Part shown: in pieces, positions 17,558 to 26,762 of the stretch
How positions within the stretch are numbered: position 1 is the stretch's first letter
Layout: every line of letters begins with the position of its first letter
From: Ignavibacteriaceae bacterium
GTDB lineage: Bacteria; Bacteroidota; Ignavibacteria; Ignavibacteriales; Ignavibacteriaceae
NCBI GenBank assembly: GCA_020848375.1
Contig: JADLAF010000077.1
Span: 1 to 50,659, forward strand
Direction of reading: 5' to 3'
Length of the DNA stretch: 50,659 nt
Made by a program: the position numbers and the translations under genes
Notes under the pieces: model-generated
Database searches by the model: none
Told to the model about the DNA's origin: nothing
The model's input: the letters and a program-made list of their open reading frames with translations, nothing else

Positions 17558-17923
17558 TTACTCAAAAAATAAAATGTCTTTATCAGCTAATTCGATCCGT
17601 GTTTTATTCTTTTCCTTCAGGTAAACAACAAATTTGATATGTTTCCCTTCATCAAATATATCTTCACCATTCTCTACGGCAATAAATTTAACGGCTTCAA
17701 ACTTTGAAACCGCATCTTTCAGATTTTTATAGTCCAGACAATAAACATCCATAAAGCCGTCCGCATAGCGAAGCACAATTCCCCGTTCACTTGTTGAAAA
17801 GTCAGTTATAATATCATCATCAATAATGACCTTGAGCAGTTCGCAGCGGAACGGCAGAATAAGTCTGTTACCAAAAAACATTCCATCGGTTCCCTGTGCC
17901 AATAACTCTGATAAAGAAGCCAT
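17558..17923 (-). CDS. Unknown 121-residue soluble protein within the nuo gene run
   Basis: No family is recognised. The protein is acidic and has no signal peptide or membrane segment. It looks like a small alpha/beta domain with repeated strand segments (LLKVIIDDDIITDF, GIVLRYADGFMDVYCLDY, HIKFVVYLKEKNKTRIELADKDILFF). It lies 2 bases from the nuoN start and 4 bases after the end of the antiporter gene, so it is clearly part of the operon. It may be an assembly or regulatory factor for the antiporter or the complex, which is a guess from position only. Confidence 0.8.
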   Translation of the reverse strand: MASLSELLAQGTDGMFFGNRLILPFRCELLKVIIDDDIITDFSTSERGIVLRYADGFMDVYCLDYKNLKDAVSKFEAVKFIAVENGEDIFDEGKHIKFVVYLKEKNKTRIELADKDILFFE

Positions 17924-17927
17924 ATTT

Positions 17928-19310
17928 TTACCTGAAGAAAAGCAGATAGATTATAAAAAATACCGGCAATAACACCGGGATGGAATACTTTACAATATAA
18001 GTGAAGAAACTTGGCATTTCAATACCCGCGCGTTCACTTATGGACTTTACCATAAAGTTCGGACCATTGCCAATATAGGTCATTGCACCAAAGAATACAG
18101 CAGCCACAGAAATTGCGCGCAAATAAACATCATCATGCAGAACAAACTCCATCACATCACTTTTAATATTAACATCAAGTGCATATTTGCCCATTGCCGC
18201 ACTCAGAAAATTCAGATAAGTAGGGGCATTGTCCAGAAAGGATGAAAGTGTACCGGTTGCCCAGTAGAACGTCCCTTGGTTGAGCAGATCACTGTAAACT
18301 CTTGCTTCATAAGCGATAAGCTGGAGGGCAGGTATCATCGTAATAAAGATACCAACGAACAAAAACGCAACTTCCTTAATCGGTTCAAAATCAAACTCGT
18401 TTGCTTTCAGCACTTCCTGATCTGCTGTCCGGTACGCAATAAATACAACGGACATCATTATGATTTCTCTGATCCCAAATGGAAGCGGAGCTAATGACGG
18501 AACCCATGAGATAACAGCCGGGTCAATAAACACACTCACAATAATTATAGCGAGATATGCGATATTCTTCAGTCCCTTAAATTCTATCCGGCCAGAATAG
18601 GTGGCATCAGATGCAACCCCTTTGTTCATGCTGTCAATGATATAAAAAATAACAAGAACAAAAAGCAGTGCCGGAATCCAGATATACCAAACATTAACGA
18701 TTACCCAGAAGAACGGAACTCCGCGAAGAAAACCAAGAAATAACGGCGGATCACCAATAGGTGTTAACGCACCGCCGATGTTACTGACGGAGAAAATGAA
18801 AAAGATAATATGATACGGCTTAATTCTGTCTTTGTTCATTCTGATAAAGGGGCGAATCAGCAGCATTGATGCACCGGTTGTTCCGATTATATTCGCCAGT
18901 ACAGAGCCGATCAGAAGAAAAATCACATTAAAAAGCGGTGTTGATTTCCGGTCAACTTTAATCAAAATTCCGCCTGAAGCTACAAAAAGTGAGGCAAGCA
19001 GTGCGATAAAGGATATATACTCAGCCGCTGTGTGCAATAAACTGGTAGTATCCCCCAAAACACCGGCATAATACACCGCGGTAACTATGCCCAGCAGAAT
19101 TGAAATTTTTGGATAGTGATGCTCCCAGAAATGCTTATAAAATATAGGACCTGTAGCAATCATTAGCAAAAGAACTATAAACGGTAAAACCATCCAGGGA
19201 TTCGGCAGTACATGATCTACTACATCGTGGGGAGTTTCTACCAGAACATCGGCGGCATTCACTACGGAAGTTAGAAATAACGAGAAGACGGTAAATAATA
19301 TTCTTTTCAT
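17928..19310 (-). CDS. nhaD: NhaD-type Na+/H+ antiporter (ion transporter superfamily)
   Basis: The 460-residue membrane protein belongs to the NhaD/ArsB/citrate transporter superfamily. It starts with a cleavable-looking leader (FSLFLTSVVNAAD) and has about 11-12 membrane helices. The family core SNIGGALTPIGDPPLFLGF at about 175-195, LIGSVLANIIGTTGASMLLIRP before it, and SSFLDNAPTYLNFLSA near the C-terminus are the two inverted half-site motifs. It would exchange Na+ for H+ across the inner membrane. It sits between nuoM and nuoN in the same direction, 42 bases from nuoM. NhaD is the best match, but substrate is not proven by sequence. Confidence 0.82.
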   Translation of the reverse strand: MKRILFTVFSLFLTSVVNAADVLVETPHDVVDHVLPNPWMVLPFIVLLLMIATGPIFYKHFWEHHYPKISILLGIVTAVYYAGVLGDTTSLLHTAAEYISFIALLASLFVASGGILIKVDRKSTPLFNVIFLLIGSVLANIIGTTGASMLLIRPFIRMNKDRIKPYHIIFFIFSVSNIGGALTPIGDPPLFLGFLRGVPFFWVIVNVWYIWIPALLFVLVIFYIIDSMNKGVASDATYSGRIEFKGLKNIAYLAIIIVSVFIDPAVISWVPSLAPLPFGIREIIMMSVVFIAYRTADQEVLKANEFDFEPIKEVAFLFVGIFITMIPALQLIAYEARVYSDLLNQGTFYWATGTLSSFLDNAPTYLNFLSAAMGKYALDVNIKSDVMEFVLHDDVYLRAISVAAVFFGAMTYIGNGPNFMVKSISERAGIEMPSFFTYIVKYSIPVLLPVFFIIYLLFFR

Positions 19311-19352
19311 ATCAGAACGCTAGTATTTAAATATCTCAGACAGCAAACTTGC

Positions 19353-20834
19353 TTAGAATCCTTCAGTCATGGTTAAGAAAGTCGAAGGGTAAACACCAAT
19401 CCAGACAACAAATATGAGAATCGGTATCATTATAGCTATCTCTCTGCCAGTCATGTCAGTAAGTTCTTTTACATGAGGATTTTTAACCTCACCAAAAACG
19501 ACTCTCTGATACATCCAGAGAAGATAAACCGCTGCAAAGATTACTCCGGAAGCAGCAAAAACTGTGTACCACCAATTGTTGAGAACCGGAGATTTGAAAG
19601 TGCCTATGAGAATGAGGAATTCTCCGATAAACCCGTTTAGTCCGGGTAAACCAATTGATGAAAGAGAAGTGATAAGCAACATAGTCGAATAAACCGGAAC
19701 AATTTTTGCAATTCCTCCGTAATCGGCTATTTCTCTCGTGTGCATTCTGTCATAGATAAAGCCAACTAAAAGGAAGAGTGCACCGGTTGAAAGACCGTGG
19801 TTGATCATTTGAATAATTGCCCCCTGCATGGCTTCCTGTGTAAAGGCGAAAATGCCCAGCACCACAAAACCAAGGTGAGCCACTGATGAATAGGCAACAA
19901 GCTTTTTCATATCCTTCTGCACCATTGCGACAAATGCACCGTAAAGGATGCCGATCACCGAGAGAACAGCAAACATCGGAGCAAAATAGACCGCAGACTG
20001 CGGAAAGAGAGGAAGGCAAAAGCGGATTAACCCGTAGGTTCCCATTTTCAGAAGCACGCCCGCAAGTATGACCGATCCGGCAGTAGGCGCCTGAACGTGG
20101 GCATCAGGAAGCCAGGTGTGCAGCGGGAACAACGGCACCTTAATTGCAAAACTGAGGGCAAAAGCAAGGAAAAGATATTTCTGGATATCTAAACCAACCT
20201 GCGGACCAACAGCGTAGAGAGCTATCAAATCAGTAGTGAAAGTGCCGATAACATTTGAACCTTCAACAGCCAGCCAGATTATTGCCACCAGCATGAGGAG
20301 ACTGCCGGCCATGGTATAGATAAAAAACTTAACGGATGCATAAATCCTCTGCTCACCACCCCAGATACCAATGATAAAATACATCGGGATCAACATTGCT
20401 TCCCAGAATATATAAAACAGGAAAAGGTCAAGTGAAAGAAAAACACCAAGCATTCCCACTTCAAGCATCAGCATAAAGAAGGTGAACTCTTTCACCTTAA
20501 CTTTTATGTTACCCCAAGTTGCAAGCAGCGTGAGCGGCGTTAAAAAGGTTGTTAATAATACCAGTATGAGCGAGAGACCGTCAATGCCGACTTTATAAAA
20601 AATGTTAAAGTCTGAAATCCAGGGAAAGGTATGCACCATCTGGAATTCCTTAAATCCGATCTTTCCGTAATCAAACAGATCGAGGACGAATAACGAAACA
20701 ACAAATGCTGCCAGTGAAATTAAAAGTCCTGCTGTTCTCACAACACTGTCTTTTCCCTTCGGGATAAACAGTACCATGAGAGCCCCCACCAGTGGAACCA
20801 GAATAAGGAGAGTTAAAATTGATTCGCTATTCAT
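19353..20834 (-). CDS. nuoM: NADH-quinone oxidoreductase subunit M
   Basis: The 493-residue antiporter-like subunit of complex I has about 14 membrane helices. Typical motifs are FFMLMLEVGMLGVFLSLDLFLFYIFWE with the conserved Glu, WGGEQRIYASVKFFIYTMAGS, FPLHTWLPDAHVQAPTAGSV and LKMGTYGLIRFCLPLFP, then KLVAYSSVAHLGFVVLG. It starts one base after the end of nuoL, so the two are translated together. Order and length are standard. Confidence 0.96.
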   Translation of the reverse strand: MNSESILTLLILVPLVGALMVLFIPKGKDSVVRTAGLLISLAAFVVSLFVLDLFDYGKIGFKEFQMVHTFPWISDFNIFYKVGIDGLSLILVLLTTFLTPLTLLATWGNIKVKVKEFTFFMLMLEVGMLGVFLSLDLFLFYIFWEAMLIPMYFIIGIWGGEQRIYASVKFFIYTMAGSLLMLVAIIWLAVEGSNVIGTFTTDLIALYAVGPQVGLDIQKYLFLAFALSFAIKVPLFPLHTWLPDAHVQAPTAGSVILAGVLLKMGTYGLIRFCLPLFPQSAVYFAPMFAVLSVIGILYGAFVAMVQKDMKKLVAYSSVAHLGFVVLGIFAFTQEAMQGAIIQMINHGLSTGALFLLVGFIYDRMHTREIADYGGIAKIVPVYSTMLLITSLSSIGLPGLNGFIGEFLILIGTFKSPVLNNWWYTVFAASGVIFAAVYLLWMYQRVVFGEVKNPHVKELTDMTGREIAIMIPILIFVVWIGVYPSTFLTMTEGF

Positions 20835-20835
20835 A

Positions 20836-22776
20836 TTACAAACTTGTTATAATCCAAAATAGTGCGGTTAATATTCCAAGCATCATAACCAAAGCATACA
20901 CCTGAGTTACGCCAGTCTGCATCTTTCTGATAATATCCGCCGTCCGCAGGAAAAATGAGGCCGTTCCGTTTACCAGTCCGTCAATCATTTTCACATCAGC
21001 AATCTTCCAGAGGAATTTGTCGGAGAACTTCACCAGAGGATTCACCATAGTCGCATCATAAACCTCATCAACGAAATACTTATTCAGCAGAAGATTATAC
21101 ATCCCTTTGAATCTTGATGCTGTCTGGGCAGCTATTTCCTGCTTTTTGGTATATACAGTTATTGCAAAGTAAATTGCTGAGGCAGCAAGTGCTACTGAAA
21201 CTGCCATAAGGATAAGTTCAGTTGCGTGAGAGTGTGAACCGTGTGAGGCAAGTTTCGAGTTCGCCTGCGCAAATATGGGCTCAAGCCACCCGTGAAAAAG
21301 ATTTCCGTGAGTGCCTGAGAATACTTCAGGAATCCCTATAAATCCGCCAATGATACTCAGCCCTGCCAGTACCATAAGCGGTATGGTCATTACAGCAGGT
21401 GACTCGTGCGGATGAACGTGATGATGATCAAACCGCTCTTTACCAAAGAATGTAAGAGAAACCAGACGAAACATATAAAATGCTGTCATCAGCGCAGTCA
21501 ACGCCCCTACAAGCCAAAAAACAAATCCTCCATTTGCGAATGAGTACCATAGTATTTCATCTTTTGAAAAGAATCCGGAGAAGGGAGGAATACCGGCAAT
21601 GGCAATTGCCGCTATTAAAAATGTGATGTACGTATGAGGCATATATTTTTTCAGGCCGCCGTATTTCATTATATTCTGTTCTTCGTGCATTCCGTGAATC
21701 ACGGAACCGGCGCCGAGGAATAAGAGTGCCTTAAAGAATGCATGAGTCATTACATGAAAGATACCGGCACTAAATGCACCTACACCAAGCGCAAGGAACA
21801 TATAGCCGAGCTGACTAACGGTTGAGTAAGCAAGTACTTTTTTGATATCAGTCTGAACCAGTCCGATAGTCGCGGCGAAAAACGCTGTCAGAATTCCAAC
21901 CACAGCAACAACCTCCATCATCACTTCTGATGACGCAAAGATAACTGAAGTTCTTGCAACCATATATACACCCGCGGTCACCATCGTGGCGGCATGTATC
22001 AGAGCAGAAACGGGTGTTGGACCTGCCATTGCATCAGGAAGCCAGACATAAAGCGGAATCTGTGCTGATTTACCGGTTGCGCCAATAAAAAGGAACAATG
22101 CAATCATGGTAAAAATAAATTCAGAAGTACCTCCGGCGGCGGCGGCAGGAAGAACTTCTGAAAAATTCAGACTGCCGAATTCCATAAAAATAAGGAACAT
22201 TCCAAGGAGGAAACCAAAGTCCCCTATTCTGTTTACTACAAAAGCTTTTTTTGCGGCATCGGCTGTTGTGCTTTTTTCAAATTTGCGGTCATACCAAAAT
22301 CCGATAAGAAGATATGAACAAAGCCCGACACCTTCCCAACCAAGGAAGAGCAGGAGGAAGTTATCAGCAAGAATCAGATTCATCATCGCAAAGATGAAGA
22401 GGTTCAGATACGCAAAAAATCTCCAGAATCCCTTATCACCGTGCATATATCCGATTGAATATATATGGATAAGGAACCCGACTCCGGTCACAATCAGAGC
22501 CATAACAATGGAAAGCTGATCTACCTGATACGCAACTGAAACATCAAGCCCCCCGGTTTTCAGCCAGGTGAAAAGTGTTACAATTACTGATCTCTGGTCA
22601 GCAGGCAACGAAAGCAGCTCAAAAAACGCACCGGCTACAATGATAAAGGAGATACCGATGGCACTGCTGCCGATAGCTCCTATTATTTTTTCATTCTTTA
22701 TTTTTGATCCGAACAGTCCGTTAATCAGAAATCCGATGAACGGTAGGAGTACGGTTAAATAGATTAATTGTATCAT
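20836..22776 (-). CDS. nuoL: NADH-quinone oxidoreductase subunit L
   Basis: The 646-residue distal antiporter-like subunit has about 16 membrane helices, including the C-terminal lateral helix that runs along the membrane arm. Motifs are FAYLNLFIFAMMNLILADNFLLLFLGWEGVGLCSYLLIGFW, followed by KAFVVNRIGDFGFLLG, IPLYVWLPDAMAGPTPVSALIHAATMVTAGVYM and DIKKVLAYSTVSQLGYMF. The length and the histidine-rich HHHVHPHE loop before the last helices are normal for the family. It starts 16 bases after nuoK. Confidence 0.96.
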   Translation of the reverse strand: MIQLIYLTVLLPFIGFLINGLFGSKIKNEKIIGAIGSSAIGISFIIVAGAFFELLSLPADQRSVIVTLFTWLKTGGLDVSVAYQVDQLSIVMALIVTGVGFLIHIYSIGYMHGDKGFWRFFAYLNLFIFAMMNLILADNFLLLFLGWEGVGLCSYLLIGFWYDRKFEKSTTADAAKKAFVVNRIGDFGFLLGMFLIFMEFGSLNFSEVLPAAAAGGTSEFIFTMIALFLFIGATGKSAQIPLYVWLPDAMAGPTPVSALIHAATMVTAGVYMVARTSVIFASSEVMMEVVAVVGILTAFFAATIGLVQTDIKKVLAYSTVSQLGYMFLALGVGAFSAGIFHVMTHAFFKALLFLGAGSVIHGMHEEQNIMKYGGLKKYMPHTYITFLIAAIAIAGIPPFSGFFSKDEILWYSFANGGFVFWLVGALTALMTAFYMFRLVSLTFFGKERFDHHHVHPHESPAVMTIPLMVLAGLSIIGGFIGIPEVFSGTHGNLFHGWLEPIFAQANSKLASHGSHSHATELILMAVSVALAASAIYFAITVYTKKQEIAAQTASRFKGMYNLLLNKYFVDEVYDATMVNPLVKFSDKFLWKIADVKMIDGLVNGTASFFLRTADIIRKMQTGVTQVYALVMMLGILTALFWIITSL

Positions 22777-22792
22777 CTGTCAGATTTCCGGC

Positions 22793-23095
22793 TTACCACT
22801 TAAGGATATTAATTTCATCAATGTTGAGCGTTGCCTTGTTCCTGTATATAGCAATCAGGATAGCGAGCCCAACCGCGGCTTCCGCGGCCGCGACTGCCAT
22901 GACAAAGAAGACAAACAACTGACCTATTACATTCCCCAGAAAGGAAGAATAGGCAACAAAGGTAAGATTAGCTGAGTTAAGCATCAGTTCTATAGACATA
23001 AAAACGACAATGGCGTTTCTTCTGGTGAGTACACCAACAACACCAGTGACAAACATGAATCCGCTAAGAATAAGATAATGTTCTAATGTTACCAT
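22793..23095 (-). CDS. nuoK: NADH-quinone oxidoreductase subunit K
   Basis: This 100-residue protein has three membrane helices with the conserved acidic residue of helix 2 in [14 protein letters not shown] and a second Glu in [16 protein letters not shown]. Both are needed for proton transfer in complex I. It lies 8 bases after nuoJ and 16 bases before nuoL. Confidence 0.96.
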   Translation of the reverse strand: MVTLEHYLILSGFMFVTGVVGVLTRRNAIVVFMSIELMLNSANLTFVAYSSFLGNVIGQLFVFFVMAVAAAEAAVGLAILIAIYRNKATLNIDEINILKW

Positions 23096-23103
23096 AATAC
23101 CTG

Positions 23104-23619
23104 TTATTCAAATTTTTTCTTGGAGATTACCAGTGCGCCAATGGTGGCCGCAAGAAGCAGAAAAGCGATTGATTCAAACGGAAGAAGATAATTTGTTATC
23201 AGTTCCCTTCCGATAAATTCAACTTCTCCGGTTCTGATTCTTTGCTCAGCGGCTACACTCTTGCCTGAGGAAATTGTGCCCGCTATAATTATATATATTA
23301 ACTGGAAAAACACAAGAACGCCGACACCAATGGAAAGTTTTTGCAGAGTCGGATTTCCTGAAAAAATTGATTTTTCCTTTTCAGGACGCAGGAGCATGAT
23401 CACAAAAAGGAAAAGCACCATGATTGCACCAGCATACACAATAACCTGCACCACAGCAATAAATTGCGCGTATAAGGTAACGTAAATGCCGGCAAGTGAT
23501 GCAAAGTTTAGAACAAGAAAAAGAGCCGAAAAAACCGGCTCGCGTCTTACCACGACAAGTACACTTGTAACAGCACAGATCGAGGCAAAAAAGTAAAATA
23601 GAATTGTTTCCAAGCTCAT
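23104..23619 (-). CDS. nuoJ: NADH-quinone oxidoreductase subunit J
   Basis: This 171-residue membrane subunit of complex I has five helices, including the conserved third helix [22 protein letters not shown], which takes part in conformational coupling. It is the first nuo gene of this run and starts 7 bases after the asnS stop; the usual upstream nuoI is missing here. The peripheral-arm genes must be elsewhere if the organism has a full complex I. Confidence 0.94.
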   Translation of the reverse strand: MSLETILFYFFASICAVTSVLVVVRREPVFSALFLVLNFASLAGIYVTLYAQFIAVVQVIVYAGAIMVLFLFVIMLLRPEKEKSIFSGNPTLQKLSIGVGVLVFFQLIYIIIAGTISSGKSVAAEQRIRTGEVEFIGRELITNYLLPFESIAFLLLAATIGALVISKKKFE

Positions 23620-23626
23620 CAGTTAC

Positions 23627-24925
23627 CTAAGGCGTATTTCTGTAAATCATTCTGGCAAACGGGATTGTTTCCCTAACGTGTTCAAGACCGCAAATCCACG
23701 CAACGGTGCGTTCAAGACCGAGCCCAAACCCTGAGTGAGGAACCGATCCGAATCTGCGCAGATCAAGGTACCATTCAAATGCTTCCATTGGAAGATCATG
23801 TTCCTTTATTCTTTCCTGCAAGGTCTCCAGACTTTCTTCTCTCTGGCTTCCACCTATTATCTCCCCGTAACCCTCCGGGGCCAGAACGTCCACCGCCAGA
23901 GCTAATTTTGGATTCTCCGGGTCCCGTTTCATGTAAAATGCTTTTACTTCAGAAGGATAGCGATGAACCATCACCGGTTTGTCAAACTTTGAAGAGATTA
24001 CCGTCTCATCGGCGGCACCGAGGTCATTTCCATACTCAAATGGCAGCCCTTCTTTATGCAAAATCTCTACCGCTTCATCATAAGAAATTCTTGGCAGAGG
24101 ACGAACAACACATTGAAGTTTGGTGATATCGCGCTCAAGAACTTTTAATTCCTCAGCACGGTCTTTCAAGACAGACTGGACAATATATTCAAGAAATTCT
24201 TCGGCCAGATCCATATTATCATTAAGATCACTAAAGGCCACTTCGGGCTCAACCATCCAAAATTCTGTTAAATGTCTCCTGGTTTTTGATTTTTCTGCAC
24301 GAAAAGTCGGACCGAAAGTATAAACTTTTCCGAGTGCTAAAGCCCCTGCCTCTGCATACAACTGACCTGACTGAGTCAGATAGGCCTTTCCAAGATCAAA
24401 ATATTCCGTCTCAAAAAGTGTTGATGTACCTTCACAGGCAGCGGGTGTAAGGATTGGAGCATCCATCAGGGTGAACCCCCTGTCATCGAAAAAGTCTCTT
24501 ATTGCTTTAACAATGCGATGCCTGATTTTCATGATGGCAACCTGGCGGCTTGAACGAAGCCAGAGGTGCCGGTTATCCATAAGGAATTCTACCCCATGCT
24601 CCTTGGGAGTGATTGGGTAATCGTGCGTTTCGTGAATTATGGTAACTTCTGTTGCGTCAAGTTCGTAACCGCCTGGGGAGCGGGGTTCTTCTTTAACTTT
24701 ACCTGTAACCGTAATTGAGGACTCCTGACCGATTTTGTCAGTCAGTTCAAAAACCTCTGGGGTTACGTTTCCTTTAAAATAGACACATTGCAGGTAGCCG
24801 CTTCCGTCCCGTAAGATCAAAAAGCGTAATTTTCCGGATGACCTCTTATTATACAACCAGCCGGAAACCTGAATTTCCTGACCGACGTAATCTTTAAGGT
24901 CTTTTATTGATATTTTTTTAGACAT
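23627..24925 (-). CDS. asnS: Asparaginyl-tRNA synthetase
   Basis: The 432-residue class IIb synthetase charges tRNA-Asn. The N-terminal OB-fold anticodon-binding domain (about 1-110) has [21 protein letters not shown]. The catalytic domain has motif 1 around [17 protein letters not shown], motif 2 [21 protein letters not shown] and motif 3 [21 protein letters not shown]. The stretch [15 protein letters not shown] fits AsnS rather than AspRS. Only seven bases separate it from nuoJ, an unusual neighbour. A discrete AsnRS suggests direct charging rather than the transamidation route. Confidence 0.95.
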   Translation of the reverse strand: MSKKISIKDLKDYVGQEIQVSGWLYNKRSSGKLRFLILRDGSGYLQCVYFKGNVTPEVFELTDKIGQESSITVTGKVKEEPRSPGGYELDATEVTIIHETHDYPITPKEHGVEFLMDNRHLWLRSSRQVAIMKIRHRIVKAIRDFFDDRGFTLMDAPILTPAACEGTSTLFETEYFDLGKAYLTQSGQLYAEAGALALGKVYTFGPTFRAEKSKTRRHLTEFWMVEPEVAFSDLNDNMDLAEEFLEYIVQSVLKDRAEELKVLERDITKLQCVVRPLPRISYDEAVEILHKEGLPFEYGNDLGAADETVISSKFDKPVMVHRYPSEVKAFYMKRDPENPKLALAVDVLAPEGYGEIIGGSQREESLETLQERIKEHDLPMEAFEWYLDLRRFGSVPHSGFGLGLERTVAWICGLEHVRETIPFARMIYRNTP

Positions 24926-24991
24926 TAACTGAAATAAAAAAATTAAGCAGTCTCCAAATATATAAAATGTTTCCCTTTACCCAACCCGGAA

Positions 24992-25831
24992 TCAGGGATT
25001 TGGACCAATTTGAGGGGTATTTGCACTTGAAAAAATACTCGTGTCCCCTTCCCAATGCCAGTGCCAGGGCTCGAATGCAACTCCTATGATATTCTCTCTC
25101 GGATAGGACAAATAAAAATTGAATCGGGCTGCATTCTGCTGTAGCCACTTATATTCTTCAAGTTTCTCAAAATCCTCTGCAGTCTGCTTTTCTGAGAATC
25201 CATTTATCCCCTCTTCCGAGATGAAATCAATTGCAGTGTAAAGCGGGCTGCCGTGTTCACTGAACCCCGGCATGGCAATCCACCGGGCGTTTTCCATCAG
25301 AACAAAATCGCTCGTTTTAACCAGGTAATAGAAGAAGAGATACGCCTGCCGGCCGGGAGACCGGTAACCGGAATCAATGTAGAGTCGTCTTCCTAAGGTT
25401 GTCTGCATAGAGGCCATCATTTCCCGGTAATCCTTAAATGCATGGCGCGGATAGTATTGTACACCAGTTTCAGCATGGTTTGGGCTTTTCTCTAAGACTA
25501 CATTGTCAATTTTTATCAAATCAGTAGGTTTGTCCAAAGAGTAAAACTTCCCCATAAATCCTAACTCGTCAGGCCGGATTCTGAATATCCTTCTGGCAAA
25601 GGCCCCTTCGTAAAAGTTAAGCATCCCCAGAAGGGTATCAATGTCAAGGGTTGCACGCTCAAATCTTGGGACAGTTTCTTCATACTGCGTCCATTTGTCA
25701 ACAATGGATGTGGCGACATATCTGTGGACCGGATTAAGACTGTCATAGTTCGGACTTACCAAGTACATCGTAATGGGAATGAGTGCCAGAGAGATTAGCA
25801 CTCCGGCGGTTAAAAAGGTCCTCTTCATCAC
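24992..25831 (-). CDS. VanY-family D-Ala-D-Ala carboxypeptidase-like protein
   Basis: The 279-residue exported M15B peptidase should trim peptide stems of peptidoglycan. One N-terminal membrane/signal segment (about 5-25) anchors or exports it. Motifs are SGYRS at 154-158, the zinc site SEHGSPLYTAID with His193 and Asp202, and EPWHWHW with Glu254 and His257. Canonical VanY enzymes have six residues between that His and Asp (SxHxxGxAxD); here there are eight, so the loop has two extra residues. The start overlaps the STAS gene end by four bases. Confidence 0.85.
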   Translation of the reverse strand: MMKRTFLTAGVLISLALIPITMYLVSPNYDSLNPVHRYVATSIVDKWTQYEETVPRFERATLDIDTLLGMLNFYEGAFARRIFRIRPDELGFMGKFYSLDKPTDLIKIDNVVLEKSPNHAETGVQYYPRHAFKDYREMMASMQTTLGRRLYIDSGYRSPGRQAYLFFYYLVKTSDFVLMENARWIAMPGFSEHGSPLYTAIDFISEEGINGFSEKQTAEDFEKLEEYKWLQQNAARFNFYLSYPRENIIGVAFEPWHWHWEGDTSIFSSANTPQIGPNP

Positions 25832-26172
25832 GAGAGATAGAAAAGAGAAAGACCCTCTTCTCTTGATTCGGCAATGGTAAAAAGCTTCTCATAACCTGTA
25901 ATCTGGAAAACTTTTCTGTTGCTCTCGTTCATTCCCGTCAGCACCAGCTTTCCTAATTTTGCCTTCATTTTCTTTAGGGCAATCATAAATACCCGCAGAC
26001 CGGCACTGCTGATGAATGAAAGATTTTCGCAGTCAATGAGCATCTTGTTTTCATTAAGATTGTCAATATGCTCTACGATAGTATTTTCAAACGCCTCGGC
26101 GTGCAAAATATCGAGGCGGCCTGAAAGCGCAATGATTCTGACTGAGTTTTCCTGTTCGATGGTAATTTCCAT
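25828..26172 (-). CDS. STAS-domain anti-sigma factor antagonist
   Basis: This 114-residue cytosolic protein is a SpoIIAA/RsbV-type antagonist. It is expected to bind its partner kinase and be switched off by phosphorylation at the serine of ISSAGLR (residues 54-60, Ser56 the likely site). I start at the ATG at 26172 because AGGAGA is five bases upstream; an ATG five codons earlier has no such site. The upstream neighbour encodes the matching kinase-like ATPase, making a partner-switching pair. No sigma factor or PP2C phosphatase is adjacent. Confidence 0.88.
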   Translation of the reverse strand: MEITIEQENSVRIIALSGRLDILHAEAFENTIVEHIDNLNENKMLIDCENLSFISSAGLRVFMIALKKMKAKLGKLVLTGMNESNRKVFQITGYEKLFTIAESREEGLSLFYLS

Positions 26173-26186
26173 TGTGTCTCCTGACA

Positions 26187-26612
26187 TTAATTAATTTTTT
26201 TCGTGACAGTAAAAATATTGAATTCCCCTTCTCTTTTATAATCTAATTGTTCTGAAAAGTCGCGTACCATATTAATCCCCCACCCTCCTATGTTCATTTC
26301 AAGATTAAATTCGTCCCGTTCATTCTCATCCCTTAGCTTGGTCAGCGGATTAAACGGTGCTCCGTTATCCCTGAAAATAATGGTCAGCGTGTTACCGTCC
26401 TCACGGAAAATAACCGAGATATCCTCAATGCTTTTTGGCGCCTCCTTAAATCCATAATTGATGATATTGAGCAGCAATTCCTCAAGAATGGTATAAATCT
26501 CATCCAATGTTTCCTGGTCACAGTTCTGAGCAAACGGAAGTTTTAGCATTTCCTGTTCTGCCCTTGGCAGCTCTTTCGGATCCTTATTTATCTGAAGAAC
26601 AGTTTCTGTCAT
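26187..26612 (-). CDS. RsbW/SpoIIAB-type anti-sigma regulatory ATPase
   Basis: The 141-residue protein has a GHKL ATP-binding fold. The N box is ILEELLLNIINYGFKE, the G1 box FRDNGAPFNP and the G2-like segment GGWGINMVRDFSEQLDYKR. Such proteins bind a sigma factor or an effector and phosphorylate the STAS antagonist encoded next. It is the first gene of the long leftward run and lies divergent to the inositol-monophosphatase gene. Confidence 0.87.
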   Translation of the reverse strand: MTETVLQINKDPKELPRAEQEMLKLPFAQNCDQETLDEIYTILEELLLNIINYGFKEAPKSIEDISVIFREDGNTLTIIFRDNGAPFNPLTKLRDENERDEFNLEMNIGGWGINMVRDFSEQLDYKREGEFNIFTVTKKIN

Positions 26613-26649
26613 ATCCGGAAGATTAATTAATTTTCAATTATTGTATAAT

Positions 26650-26664
26650 ATCAGAATTTCTGAT
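26650..26664. promoter_or_regulatory. Perfect inverted repeat in a divergent promoter region
   Basis: ATCAGAA-T-TTCTGAT forms a perfect 7-1-7 inverted repeat. It lies in the 150-base gap between the divergent RsbW-like and inositol-monophosphatase genes. TGTATAAT, at 26642-26649, lies directly beside it and could be a -10 element. This may be an operator; no regulator can be named. Confidence 0.35.
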
Positions 26665-26762
26665 TATTTGAAAATGTTTTTTTTCCGGCGGGGCAGAAAT
26701 TTTGTTAATAATTAGCGCCACGAGGCATTTTGTTTGTTGTTTATCCTTTAATTTTATGAATC

